Below, in pieces: positions 43,379 to 53,107 of a DNA stretch of 64,000 bases (positions are counted from its first letter, which is position 1; every line of letters begins with the position of its first letter). The stretch comes from VAZQ01 sp963821505 (GTDB lineage Bacteria > Pseudomonadota > Alphaproteobacteria > Rhizobiales > Xanthobacteraceae). The stretch lies in NCBI GenBank assembly GCA_963821505.1, contig CAWGEH010000011.1:34708-98707 (forward strand), given 5' to 3'. Below the pieces are notes generated by a model. It had not been told where the DNA came from. It did no database searches and saw only the letters and a program-made list of their open reading frames with translations. Made by a program: the position numbers and the translations under genes.

Positions 43379-43882
43379 TCATGGCAATTGCGGCCGCGCC
43401 GCCAGCGCCTGCAGCCGCTTGGCGGCATCGAGCGTCGCGATGACGATGTTCTGATAGCCGGTGCAGCGGCACAGATTGCCGGAGATGGCGATCCGCACCT
43501 CCTGCTCGGTCGGGTCGGGATTGTCGCGCAGGAACTCGATCAAGGTGGTCAGAATTCCCGGCGTGCAGAAGCCGCACTGCAGGCCATGATGCTCGTGGAA
43601 CGCCTGCTGCAACGGATGCAGCTCATCGGGTGAAGGGGCGATGCCCTCGACGGTGAGAATGTCGTGGCCGTCCGCCTGCACCGCGAGCATCAGGCACGAG
43701 CGCGCCGAGCGGCCGTCGAGCAGGATGGTGCAGGCGCCGCACACGCCGTGCTCGCAGCCGAGATGGGTGCCGGTGAGGCCGAGCTGATGACGCACGAAAT
43801 CGGCGAGCGTGACGCGGACCTCGACCTCCTCCTCGTAGCGCTTGCCGTTGACCGTCAGCGCAATTTTCCGCGTCTCGCCCAT
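43379..43882 (-). CDS. Molybdo-hydroxylase 2Fe-2S small subunit (CoxS family)
   Basis: A 167-residue two-cluster iron-sulfur subunit. The first cluster has CEHGVCGACTILLDG with a following SCLM; the second has CGFCTPGILT and NLCRCTGYQNI. It mediates electron flow between the molybdenum subunit and the FAD subunit of a xanthine-dehydrogenase-family enzyme. The FAD subunit is encoded 9 bases upstream on the same strand. A second small subunit of the same type is encoded divergently at 44946-45429, so two versions are available for one large subunit. Confidence 0.92.
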   Translation of the reverse strand: MGETRKIALTVNGKRYEEEVEVRVTLADFVRHQLGLTGTHLGCEHGVCGACTILLDGRSARSCLMLAVQADGHDILTVEGIAPSPDELHPLQQAFHEHHGLQCGFCTPGILTTLIEFLRDNPDPTEQEVRIAISGNLCRCTGYQNIVIATLDAAKRLQALAARPQLP

Positions 43883-43891
43883 CGCCGCTCC

Positions 43892-44776
43892 TTACTGCAC
43901 GCGCCCGGCCTGTGCATCGATGAGGCGCGCATGCGCCTTCTCGAGCGCTCGCCGCGACAGCACCGCCGCGAGATGCTGGCGATAGGATGCCGGCGCGTGC
44001 ACGTCGTCGATCGCTTCGAGCTTGCGGCAGCTCTCGCAGGCGTCGCGGAACAGCTCCTTGGCCGGCATCTGCCCGACGATCGCTTGTTCGAGCTCGCGGG
44101 CGCGGGTCGGCGCCGTCCCCATGCCGCCGATCGTCACCGAGGCGCGCGTGATCCTGCCGCCGCCGTCAGCCTCGATCAGCGCGGCGGCCGAGGTGATGGC
44201 GAAGTCGCCATGGCGGCGGGAGAATTCGATGAAGGCATAGCTGTGACGGGGGGACCATTGCGGAAAGCGCACGCCCACCACCAGCTCGTTCGGCTCGAGC
44301 GCGGGCGTCATGTATGCCACCGGAAACTCCGCGAACGGCAATTCGCGCTGGCCGTTCGGCCCCGCGACCGTCACGGTCGCGTCATAGCCGGTCGCGAGCG
44401 AAACCAGCTCCGCCGCCGGATCGAGATGGCAGAGCGAGCCGCCGATCGTGCCGCGGTTGCGGGTCTGCCGGTGTCCCACCTGCAGCAGCGCCTCGTGCAT
44501 GATCGGCCAGCGCATGCGCACCACGTCGGAAAATTCCAGATCGCGCTGGCGGGTCATGGCGCCGATTTCGAGCGCGCCGTCGGCCTCGCGGATGTAGGAC
44601 AACCCTTCGACGCGGTTGAGATCGATGATGTGATCGGGCTGCACGAAGCGAAAATTGAGCATGGGCATCAGCGACTGCCCGCCCGCGAGCAGCTTGGCGT
44701 TTTCCAGACTGCCGAGCAGTCCGACGGCCTCGCTGACCGTTTTCGGATCGTGATAGCGAAAGGGCGGTGGCTTCAT
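43892..44776 (-). CDS. Molybdo-hydroxylase FAD subunit (CoxM family)
   Basis: A 294-residue flavin subunit. FAD-binding motifs are LLAGGQSLMPMLNFR and RNRGTIGGSLCHLDPAAEL, the diphosphate loops of CoxM/XdhB proteins. The C-terminal domain has the usual VTIGGMGTAPTRARELE. It passes electrons from the iron-sulfur subunit to the final acceptor. It is first in a ten-gene minus-strand run and diverges from the second CoxS and the CoxL genes across a 169-base regulatory gap. Together these genes supply all subunits of one enzyme. Confidence 0.92.
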   Translation of the reverse strand: MKPPPFRYHDPKTVSEAVGLLGSLENAKLLAGGQSLMPMLNFRFVQPDHIIDLNRVEGLSYIREADGALEIGAMTRQRDLEFSDVVRMRWPIMHEALLQVGHRQTRNRGTIGGSLCHLDPAAELVSLATGYDATVTVAGPNGQRELPFAEFPVAYMTPALEPNELVVGVRFPQWSPRHSYAFIEFSRRHGDFAITSAAALIEADGGGRITRASVTIGGMGTAPTRARELEQAIVGQMPAKELFRDACESCRKLEAIDDVHAPASYRQHLAAVLSRRALEKAHARLIDAQAGRVQ

Positions 44777-44846
44777 CTCTGCTGCACCGAGGGCGGCTTC
44801 TTTACATATAGCGGCAACTGTGCATCAATCCAAAAAAAATGCAATT

Positions 44847-44909
44847 TCCCAAATATGGGACAAATCTGCGGGTGATCGTCTCTGGGAGTGATCGTCTCTG
44901 CGAGTGATG
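44847..44909. promoter_or_regulatory. Divergent control region with inverted and tandem repeats
   Basis: The gap between the CoxM gene and the second CoxS gene holds an inverted repeat TCCCA-N4-TGGGA (44847-44860) in an A-rich stretch. A tandem direct repeat with unit GTGATCGTCTCTGNGA follows (two full copies and a third start, 44872-44909), ending about 37 bases before the + strand start. These are plausible operator or leader elements for the divergent hydroxylase genes. No sigma-70 boxes could be assigned. Confidence 0.45.
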
Positions 44910-44945
44910 TCCCTGCTCGCATCGATGCCGACCGCAGGCGGCCGC

Positions 44946-45429
44946 ATGACCGAAAAACGCGAGATCACCCTCACCATCAACGGACGCAGTCACGGCATCC
45001 GCATCGATCCGCGCCGCACGCTGGTCGATGCCATCCGCGACGATTGCGGTCAGACCGGAACGCATGTCGGCTGCGAGCACGGGGTCTGCGGCGCCTGCAC
45101 GGTGCTCGTCGACGGCGAGCCCGTGCGCGCGTGCCTGATGTTCGCGGTGCAGGCCGAGGGATGCCAGAATCCGCACCGTGGAAGGGCTCTCGAGCGGCAG
45201 CGACCTCAGTCCCCTGCAGCAGGCCTTCATCGAAAATCATGGATTGCAGTGCGGCTTTTGCACGCCCGGATTTCTGATGCTGGCGACGGGCGTGCTCGAG
45301 CGCGAGCCCGACATCGGTGATGACGACCTGATCGACGTTCTCGCTTCCAATCTCTGCCGCTGCACCGGCTACGAGAACATCGTCAAAGCGGTTCGTGCCG
45401 CCGCCGCCAAGATGGCGGCGCGCCGATGA
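44946..45429 (+). pseudogene. Molybdo-hydroxylase 2Fe-2S small subunit (CoxS family), one frameshift
   Basis: A 160-residue small subunit once one extra base near 45168 (CAGAATCCGC for CAGATCCGC) is removed; the span is 3n+1. Cluster motifs are CEHGVCGACTVLVDG and, after the shift, CGFCTPGFLM and NLCRCTGYENI. Start ATG 44946 gives MTEKREITLTING. Its TGA overlaps the start of the large-subunit gene (ATGA), so the two are coupled. It is a paralogue of the protein encoded at 43379-43882, with the same GxHxGCEHGVCGAC arrangement. Confidence 0.85.
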
Positions 45430-47742
45430 CGGCCGGCAACAACAAATGGATCGGACAGTCGGTCGAGCGGCTGGAGGACCCGCCGCTGGTGACGGGGCCG
45501 CGGCCGCTTCGCCGGGGATATCTCCTTTCCGCATCAGCTCCACATGCGGCTCGTGCGCGCCAACCATGCCCACGGCAGGATCGTCGCGATCGACGTTGCG
45601 GGAGCGCGCGCCTTGCCCGGCGTGATCGCGGTATGGACCGCGGCCGAGATCGCCGACGTGCCGCCGATCGATTTCCGCGAGGGCCGGATTCCCGCGCTCG
45701 AGCCCTACCGCCAGCCGGTGCTCGCGATCGACAGGGTGCGATATGTCGGCGAGCCGGTCGCCGCCGTCTTTGCCGAGGACCCCTATGTCGCCGAGGACGC
45801 CGCCGACCTCGTCGGCATGGAGATCGAGGAGCTGCCGATCCTGCTCGCCGCCGAGGCCGAGCCGGGCGAATTCTCGGCCGGCCGCAATACCGAGGTGGCG
45901 GTGATACGTCAGGGCTACGGCGACGTGGACGCGGTGCTTCGCGCCGCGCCCACGGTCGTGGAGCTCGAGCTTGCGATCGGCCGCCATTCCGGCGTGCCGC
46001 TCGAGACCCGCGGAGCAATCGGCCGTTACGACGCCGCGCGCGACATCCTCGAACTCCACGGCGCCGCCAAGGTGCCGCATCGCAACCGGGATTTGCTCGC
46101 GCGCATGCTCGGCCTCGCGCCGTCCTCGATTCACGTGCATGAATCCGACGTCGGCGGCGGCTTCGGCATCCGCGGCGAGCTCTATCCGGAAGACGTGCTG
46201 GTCTGCGTCGCGGCCATGCGTCTCGGCCGGCCGGTGAAATGGCTCGAGGACCGGCGCGAGCATTTGATCGCCGCCAATCATTCGCGCCAGCAGCTGCACC
46301 GGATTCGCGCGGGCGTCGATGCCGAAGGCCGCATCCTCGCCATCGACGATCGCTATTTCCACGACCAGGGCGCCTACGTGCGCACCCATGCCGCGCGGGT
46401 CGTGCACATGACGGCGGGCATCCTGCCGGGACCGTATCGCGTCCCCGCCTATCGCGCGGTCGGTCATTTCCGCCTGACCAACAAGACCCCGGCCGCCACC
46501 TATCGCGCTCCCGGCCGCTACGAGACCACGTTCGTGCGCGAGCGGCTGGTCGATGCCATCGCGGCAAGGCTGGGCATGGATCCCAACGACGTGCGTCGGC
46601 GCAATGCCATCGCCGTGGACGAAATGCCCTATCACCGCCCGCTGGAGGCGCTGGGCGAGGAGATCGAGCACGATTCCGGCGACTATGTCGGGCTATTGGA
46701 CAAACTCCTCGCCACGCTCGAATGGGACAAGCTCAAAGCCGAGCTCGCGCGCCGCCGCGCCGCCGGCGAGGCGGTCGGCGCCGGTTTCGCGATGTTCGTG
46801 GAGAAGAGCGGGCTCGGCCCCGCCGACGGCGTGCGGATCGAGGTCGACACATCGGGCATGGTCGAGCTCGTCACCGGCGGCGCGTCGCTCGGCCAGGGTT
46901 TCGAGACCGTGATGGCGCAGGTCTGCGCCGAGACCCTGGGCATCGACTACCGGCGGGTGCGCGTCACCCATGGCCAGACCGATCGGATCGCCTACGGCAT
47001 CGGCGCGCATGCCTCGCGCGCGACCGTGATGACCGCGTCCGCCACGCACAACGGCGCGCTGAATCTGCGCGCGAAGGCGATCGAGGTGGCGGCCGAGCTG
47101 ATGCAGGCGCCGGCCGAGGCGCTCGAGGTCGTCGACGGCAAGGTGGTGCGCAAGGATCAGCCGGCGGGGCCCTCGATGAGCCTCGGCGAAATCGCCGGTC
47201 ACCTGGCGCCGACCTCGAAAACGCTCGGTGACCGCACGCCCGGCCTGTCAGCCGAAGGCTGGTTTCGGGTGGACCACCAGGTCTATCCCTACGGCATCCA
47301 TTTCGCGGTGGTGAAGGTCGATCGCGACAGCGGCGGCGTGCAGGTCGAGCGCTACGTCATTGCCTACGATATCGGGCGGGCCATCAATCCCGCGCTGGTG
47401 AAGGGCCAGATCGTCGGCGGCTTCGCCCAAGGCTTGGGCGGCGCGCTGCTCGAGGAATTCACCTACAACGAGCGCGGCGACCCGCTGGCCACGACCTTTG
47501 CGGACTACCTCATGCCGACGGTGCGCGAGACCCCCAGGGTGGACGTCATCTTGCGCGAGGACTACACGAGCCCGCTCAACCCGCTCGGCATCAAGGGGGC
47601 GGGGGAGAGCGGCATCACCGGCGTCGGCGCCGCGATCGCCTCCGCCATCGACGACGCCATCGGGATGCCGGGTGCCGTGACGCAGCTGCCGGTGACGCCG
47701 CAGCGCCTGAAAGCGATCTTGGACGGCCGACGCTGTCGGTAG
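45426..47742 (+). pseudogene. Xanthine-dehydrogenase-family molybdopterin subunit (CoxL-like), one frameshift
   Basis: Start ATG 45426 gives MTAGNNKWIGQSVERLEDPPLVTG. An extra G in the GGGG run near 45495 shifts frame; removing it restores GRGRFAGDISFPHQLHMRLVRANHAHGR. The span is 3n+1. The remaining 730 residues are intact. Cofactor-binding blocks are DVGGGFGIRGELYPEDVLV, TYRAPGRYETTFVRERLVD, GGASLGQGFETVMAQV and IGAHASRATVMTAS; the catalytic Glu is in GIKGAGESG. The TYRAPGR loop marks a form-II-like enzyme, not a true CO dehydrogenase. Substrates of the class are N-heterocycles, aldehydes or nicotinate-like acids; the actual one is unknown. Confidence 0.87.
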
Positions 47743-47770
47743 CCGGCATGGAGCCCAAGGCGGCTACGGG

Positions 47771-47874
47771 CTAGCGCATGTTCCGGAAAAGTGGGAACCG
47801 GTTTTCCGAATAGAACACGCGCAAAATCGAAGAATCTAGAGCGCATCACGATTCGACCCAATCGGGATGCGCTC
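47771..47874 (+). repeat. 104-nt double-hairpin repeat, left copy
   Basis: This element contains two palindromes: a larger one with GCATGTTCCGGAAAAGTGGG paired to CCGGTTTTCCGAATAGAACA, and GAGCGCATCACGATT paired to AATCGGGATGCGCTC. It matches the reverse complement of 52869-52972 at 101 of 104 positions. It lies 152 bases past the autotransporter stop, and the rest of the 284-base gap (47743-48026) shows nothing else. Confidence 0.9.
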
Positions 47875-48026
47875 TAAGCAGAATGGGGCAAGGTGACCAG
47901 CGGACGCTCTCGCGGAGCACGTCCTCACCTGGCAGAATTGGACGTGCGCCCTCCCAACGGATGTTCGGCTTTTGGGACCCGAAGCGGACATTGCGTGAGA
48001 TCGCCGCTCCCGCGCCCCGCGTTTGG

Positions 48027-51000
48027 CTACCAAGCGACCCTTACCCCGCCCTTGCCGGCATAGCTCTGGCCACGATTGGAAAACTCGCCGTCGAAGCTGG
48101 CGAACAGCCAGGCGTTCTGCCTGATGGCGAGTTTGGCGCCGGCGTCGATGCGGACGGCGTCGCTCGCCGCGCGCGGACCATCAACGGTGAACGCCGCACC
48201 CGGCAGTGCGATGAAGACGGCGTTGATCGCCCGATCGGGATGAAACTCGTGCACCCACGATAACCGTGCGTAAGGCGACAGCGCCATTCCATTGCCAAAG
48301 GCGAAACGGCTATCGAACTGAGCGCCCACGAAGGTCGGCAGCGAGGACACGCTGATTGAGCCAAAGGTCAGCCCGAGCGGGTCCGCTGCGCCCGCCGGGA
48401 CCGGGTTCGCTTCGGTGAAGCCGTTTTGCCAGAGTTGGGCGAACTGCACGGCTGCAAACGGTGTGACCGCGAAGCGGCCGAAGACCTGCTTGGCGCCCGC
48501 TTCCACGCGCCCGCTCAGGAGATTGCTGCCGAAGCTCCCGGTCGCGGTCTCGGCCGGGCCGATGCCGACGATGTTGCGGGTCGTGTCGTTGCGGTACGTG
48601 CTGAAGCTGAGCGCCCCCGACGCATACAGCGAGCCCCAGGTCTTGACCGCGTAGCCGCCGAAATGCGCCCCCTCGAGATGGCCGCTGGTGATGCGATCGC
48701 GCACCGAGAAGTTCGAGCTGCTGCCGCCGATGGCGAAGCCGGCCAGGAGATCGGGAGCGAGCTGATAATCGAGCCCGCCCGCCAAACCGCCGGTGTTGTG
48801 GGAGAGATCGGCGCTGCCGACGCCCGCCTCCCCGTTAAGCTTCGCGCTGCCGTCAAAGCCGGTGAGCCAGGCGCGCCAGCGCGGCCGGTCGATCGGCGGC
48901 TCCTTCGTGATCGCCTTGAAGGCGGGATGGTCGGCCCTTTTCGCCGGCGCGTATGACAGCGGCTCGCCGCCGAGCGTGACGCCGCTGACGTCGACGGTCT
49001 CGCGGTTACGCCAGAACGCGCCCTGGTCCATCATGATGGAGTTGAACATGCCGGCCGAGCCGAACGCGGTCTCCTGCGTTCCGCTCACCCCCTCGCCCGA
49101 GAGCATGTCGAGCGCCGCCGGAATCTGGCTCGCCGCCAGGCCGAACAAATGAAACAACGCGCCGCCGCGGTCGAAGGCGCCGTCGAGCGCCGCGGCGACC
49201 GCGGCCTGGTTCTGCGTGAGGCCGGTGATGCGGCGGCGGATGTCGGACTTGAGATTGAGCTCCACGTCGGTCGGGGTATAGGCGAGGCTCGCCGTGACGA
49301 ACGCCGGCAGATTCGTGACCAGCGCATCGAACGTGCCGGTCCGTCCTGCCGCCGCCGAAATGATCGTGTAGTTGCGCGCGAGCCTGCCGCCCAGATACGA
49401 GACCGCGACGGTCCCCGCCAAGGTCGCCGTCCCGCCGGCATTGGTGCGGTCGGCGCTGTTGCCCTGCACCTCCACCATGTAGACGCTCGCTGCCGCGAAG
49501 GCGAGATTGCCGTTGACGGTGAGCGTGCCGACCGAGTTGCCCGGCGCCAGCGTGCCGCCGGCGAGAATGCTGGTCGGGCCCACCGCGCCGTTGCCGCCGA
49601 GCGCGCCGCCCGCACCGACGAGCACGCTGGAGGTGATCGAGCCGTTCACCGTGAGCAGGCCGGCGGCCACCGTGGTCGGCCCGCTGTAGGTGCTGGCGCC
49701 GGTCAGGATGGTCTGCCCGCTGCCGGCCTGCACCACCTGGCCCAGGCCCGAGATGGCGCCGCCGAACGTGGAGCTGTCGGAGCGGTTGAACACGAGGAAC
49801 TTGTTGGTGCTGGCGTTGCACGACGCGTCGCCCGCGTCGGCGCAGAACGCCACGTCGCCCAGGATGCTGCCGCCCGTCCCGCCGGCCCCGAGCGCCAGCA
49901 CCCCGTCCTTGATGGTGGTGCCGCCGGTGTAGCTCGCCGCGCCCGCGATCGTCAGCGTGCCGGTGCCGTATTTGACCAGCGGCCGCGAAAACGTCGTCCC
50001 GTTGAGCGCGGTCCCGTCCGTCAGGTAGGACGCATCCGGCATCGAGCTGTTGTTGGCGAGCCCGAACTGCAGCGCCGTCGCCTGCGGGAAGTAGCTGGTG
50101 ACGTCGTAGAGCGCGAACACGCCGCGACCGACGGCTCCCGCCACCAGCACGTCAACGGCGGGATAGTAGACGAGCTGCGCCACCCACGCGTTGGGCAGGC
50201 CCTGTCCGAACGCCCGCCAGCCCGACAGGTTGCCGTTGTCGCTGTCCGCGACCGTGATCGGGCTTTGCTGGCTGCCGATGAGGCAGCCATTGGGCCCAGG
50301 GTCGCAGGAGAGCGGGGTGTTGAGGCCGCCCACCAGCAGCGCGTTGACGCCGTTGTTGGAGATGAACTCGACCGCCGTCGGCCGGACGAAGCCGGCGGGC
50401 AGGTTGGAGGTCAGGGGCGTGATCGTCGTGCCCTGGTTCTGCGTGCCCCAGAGGTTGACGCTGTCGGCGACGTAGAACCTGATCTGCCCCGGCGAGGTTT
50501 GCGCGCTGGGCGAGGTCGGGTCGAACACCGTCGCGGTCGGCGACAGCCCGCCCGCCAGCGCATAGGCGGGCAGCCGCACGAGCGGCGTTCCGCCGGTCCC
50601 GACATTGCTGCTGAACCAGAGCTCGCCCTTGCCGTTGCTCGCCTGCACGCCGGCGAGCAGCGCGTTGGGATTGGCGGAGCTCCCGGTGTTGTTGGCGGCG
50701 GGGATGCCGTAGGCGAGCGTCGTCACGGTGGAGTCGTCGTCGACCGTGCCGACGCTGGTCGTTTGCAGCGGGACGCTGCTGGCGGAGGCGGGCGTCGTGT
50801 CCTGCGCGACGTAGACGTTATTTCCCGTCACGCCGTTGAAGTCCTGGAAGCCGGGCGCGATGGCGAGCATCGTCGGATCGGCGCGGTTGAGCACGAACGG
50901 CACGGTAAAGGGGCTGTTGTTGACGATCTCGCTCGAGCTGTTGGGAGCCCAGGCGATGCATCCTGCAAATGGGCCGCTCGATGGGTTGTAGCTGCACCGG

Positions 51001-52682
51001 AGCGGGGCGCCCAAGGCGAATGACGTATCCGGATTCGGGCTGATCTGATTGCCGTTGGCGTCGAACACCATCCGGTTGGCGGCGCCGAGACTGTCGGTCG
51101 TGAGGTAGAGCGCGCTCGTGTTGCCGGTGAATTTGCCGTTGATGAGGACGTTGGTCCCGTCGGCTCCCGCCAGGGCCGCCCACAGCGGGCTTCCGGGCGC
51201 GGATTGCAGCGCCACGCCGGTATCCTGCATCGCGGCGGCGAGCCGCTTGTTCAGGGTGTCGTAGGCGACGCTGTAGCTCTCCTGCACCTGCAGCGTGCTG
51301 GTGTTGAACCCGGTCCAGACGCCGTTGTCGCTCTGCGGATTGCTCCGCATGTAGACGCCGCCGTCGCTGGTCATCCACAGGTTGCCCGCGGAGTCGACGA
51401 CGAGGCCGCGCGAATCCGAATGCGCCGTCGAGCCGTTGCTGGTCCGCGCGAGCGTGATGCTGGTGGCGGTGTCCCCGCGCACCCGGAAGGCTGCGACCGT
51501 GTAGGGACTGTCGGGGATGCCGTCGCCGGTGACGTAGACGATGCGCGTGTCGGTGGGATCGATCGCCACCGCGAGGTTCACGGCCGCCTGCATGACGCCC
51601 TTGTTGGTGTCCGGCACCTTGAGCGCCGACCAGGAGCTCCCGCCGTTCTGCGACAGGTAGAGGCCGGTCAGTTGCTGGCCGTTGCAGTTGGGTTGGACGC
51701 AGTCGGTCGAGGAGGGGGAGGGCTGGAGTTGGGCGATGGCGATGGCGACCGAGCCGTTCGGTCCGGCCGCGAGCTTGGGGACGAGCTGGAAGGTGGTGGC
51801 GCCGGTGATGACGTTGGTCCCGCCGCTCACGGCGGTGGCGCTGGTGAACACCGCGGACCAGCTCTGTCCCGAATTGTGCGAGATGTAGACGCCGGTGGCC
51901 GAGGGGGTGCTCGCCGAGGTGACCGAGACGTAGAACGTGCAGGAGTTCTGCGTGCCGCAGTTGCCGGCATTTTGCGGGTCGGCGACCAGCGCCGTCACCG
52001 GACCGGCGGGAAGACCCCCCGACCCCGACACGGGGCTGAAGCTCTGTCCGCCGGTGACGCTGCGGTACAAGCCGTACGCGCCGCTTGCCGCGGTGGTCTG
52101 CCTTGGATTCTGTTCCTCGAAGGTTGCCGCCAGGATGGTGCCGCCCGCCGCCGCCACCCCGATCACGCTCTGGCCGGTGAGGGAGGCGGCGCCCAGCGCC
52201 GACCAGGTGTTGCCGCCGTCGCTCGAATAGAGCAGCCCCGTGCGCGCGCCGCCGCGTCCGATCGCCCCGCCGACATTGAAGTTGTTCCAGGCGCCGTTCG
52301 AGGTGATGCCGATGCCGGCGATCAAGGTGTTCCCGCTGGGATCGGTCGGGTCGAGCGCGAGGCTGCCGATCGACAGCGAGGCCTGGTTGTCGGTGAGCGC
52401 CTTCCAGCTCGCGCCGCCGTCGATGGTGCGCCAGATGCCGCCGTTCACCCCCCCGATGAACATGGTTTGCGGGCCGAGCGCGGGATCGAGCAGGATCGCC
52501 TGCACCGCGCCGCCGACGGTGCCGTTGGGCGGCGCATCGCCGCTTTGGACGATGTCGATCGGCCCGGACTTGGGCGACGGTCCCTGCGGGATAAAGGTTT
52601 GATTGACTTGGAGTTGCGCAGCCGCGGCGGTTGGCAGCGCAAATGCGACGGCGATGACGAGCCCGCGCAACCCTCCCAACAT
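48027..52682 (-). CDS. Autotransporter with Asp-box (BNR) beta-propeller passenger
   Basis: A 1551-residue outer-membrane protein. ATG 52682 gives MLGGLRGLVIAVAFALPTAAAAQ, a signal peptide. Residues about 60-850 contain repeated Asp-box motifs (TIDGGASW, SSDGGNTW, SHNSGQSW, SQNGGSSW) as in sialidases, VPS10 and photosystem-assembly propellers. Next come passenger-associated transport repeats (LVKYGTGTLTIAGAASYTGGTTI; a second starting QVVQAGSGQTILTG). The last 280 residues are an autotransporter beta-barrel (WRAWLTGFDGSAKLNG to GGVRVAW). The passenger probably binds or cleaves a surface glycan or protein, but catalytic residues of sialidases could not be identified. No operon partners; inverted 104-nt repeats flank it. 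Confidence 0.88.
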   Translation of the reverse strand: MLGGLRGLVIAVAFALPTAAAAQLQVNQTFIPQGPSPKSGPIDIVQSGDAPPNGTVGGAVQAILLDPALGPQTMFIGGVNGGIWRTIDGGASWKALTDNQASLSIGSLALDPTDPSGNTLIAGIGITSNGAWNNFNVGGAIGRGGARTGLLYSSDGGNTWSALGAASLTGQSVIGVAAAGGTILAATFEEQNPRQTTAASGAYGLYRSVTGGQSFSPVSGSGGLPAGPVTALVADPQNAGNCGTQNSCTFYVSVTSASTPSATGVYISHNSGQSWSAVFTSATAVSGGTNVITGATTFQLVPKLAAGPNGSVAIAIAQLQPSPSSTDCVQPNCNGQQLTGLYLSQNGGSSWSALKVPDTNKGVMQAAVNLAVAIDPTDTRIVYVTGDGIPDSPYTVAAFRVRGDTATSITLARTSNGSTAHSDSRGLVVDSAGNLWMTSDGGVYMRSNPQSDNGVWTGFNTSTLQVQESYSVAYDTLNKRLAAAMQDTGVALQSAPGSPLWAALAGADGTNVLINGKFTGNTSALYLTTDSLGAANRMVFDANGNQISPNPDTSFALGAPLRCSYNPSSGPFAGCIAWAPNSSSEIVNNSPFTVPFVLNRADPTMLAIAPGFQDFNGVTGNNVYVAQDTTPASASSVPLQTTSVGTVDDDSTVTTLAYGIPAANNTGSSANPNALLAGVQASNGKGELWFSSNVGTGGTPLVRLPAYALAGGLSPTATVFDPTSPSAQTSPGQIRFYVADSVNLWGTQNQGTTITPLTSNLPAGFVRPTAVEFISNNGVNALLVGGLNTPLSCDPGPNGCLIGSQQSPITVADSDNGNLSGWRAFGQGLPNAWVAQLVYYPAVDVLVAGAVGRGVFALYDVTSYFPQATALQFGLANNSSMPDASYLTDGTALNGTTFSRPLVKYGTGTLTIAGAASYTGGTTIKDGVLALGAGGTGGSILGDVAFCADAGDASCNASTNKFLVFNRSDSSTFGGAISGLGQVVQAGSGQTILTGASTYSGPTTVAAGLLTVNGSITSSVLVGAGGALGGNGAVGPTSILAGGTLAPGNSVGTLTVNGNLAFAAASVYMVEVQGNSADRTNAGGTATLAGTVAVSYLGGRLARNYTIISAAAGRTGTFDALVTNLPAFVTASLAYTPTDVELNLKSDIRRRITGLTQNQAAVAAALDGAFDRGGALFHLFGLAASQIPAALDMLSGEGVSGTQETAFGSAGMFNSIMMDQGAFWRNRETVDVSGVTLGGEPLSYAPAKRADHPAFKAITKEPPIDRPRWRAWLTGFDGSAKLNGEAGVGSADLSHNTGGLAGGLDYQLAPDLLAGFAIGGSSSNFSVRDRITSGHLEGAHFGGYAVKTWGSLYASGALSFSTYRNDTTRNIVGIGPAETATGSFGSNLLSGRVEAGAKQVFGRFAVTPFAAVQFAQLWQNGFTEANPVPAGAADPLGLTFGSISVSSLPTFVGAQFDSRFAFGNGMALSPYARLSWVHEFHPDRAINAVFIALPGAAFTVDGPRAASDAVRIDAGAKLAIRQNAWLFASFDGEFSNRGQSYAGKGGVRVAW

Positions 52683-52868
52683 GACACGCCCCGATCGCAC
52701 AGCAACTCAAATTCCCCCGTTGCAATATGCCAAAAAATAGCGGAGCGCGTGTTGCTGAACCGTGGTTTCGCTGCCTTTCTCATTGGGTGTGGCGGTGGAG
52801 ACACAGCTGCGTCGCGGTTCTTCCTCGGCGCCAACGCTGAGTGTCTCGATGTCTACTTCCGGCACCTC

Positions 52869-52972
52869 GAGCGCATCCCGATTGGGTCGAATCGTGATGC
52901 GCTCGAGATTCTTCGATTTTGCGCATGTTCTGTTCGGAAAACCGGTTCCCACTTTTCCGGAACATGCGCTAG
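52869..52972 (-). repeat. 104-nt double-hairpin repeat, right copy (inverted)
   Basis: Inverted copy of 47771-47874 with three differences. It starts 186 bases upstream of the autotransporter start. The 425-base gap 52683-53107 also holds the promoters of the autotransporter and of the UbiD operon, but I could not assign boxes; a GCATCCCCCGCGCATCCCC direct duplication lies near 53025. Confidence 0.9.
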
Positions 52973-53107
52973 CCGCCCGGGGCATATGCGATGGCTTGTC
53001 CGCAGCTGGCGAAAGCTGACGCGCATCCCCCGCGCATCCCCACGTCCGTTGGTCAACCCAACGAAACTTGCTTAGACTGCGTCGCCCCGGCGAGCGAGGA
53101 GTGCCCT

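Noticed and set aside
45426..47742. Annotation of the large subunit as a true CO dehydrogenase (coxL)
   Set aside because: The active-site loop is TYRAPGR, not the CO-dehydrogenase-type loop with the copper-binding Cys, so only the wider family is supported.
47771..52972. Insertion sequence or composite transposon around the autotransporter
   Set aside because: No transposase is encoded and no target-site duplication was found next to the 104-nt copies; only the repeats themselves are reported.
52762..53019. Small frames with MRSRFFDF-type peptides inside the 104-nt repeats
   Set aside because: They lie within non-coding repeat copies at both 47.8 and 52.9 kb and lack ribosome-binding sites.
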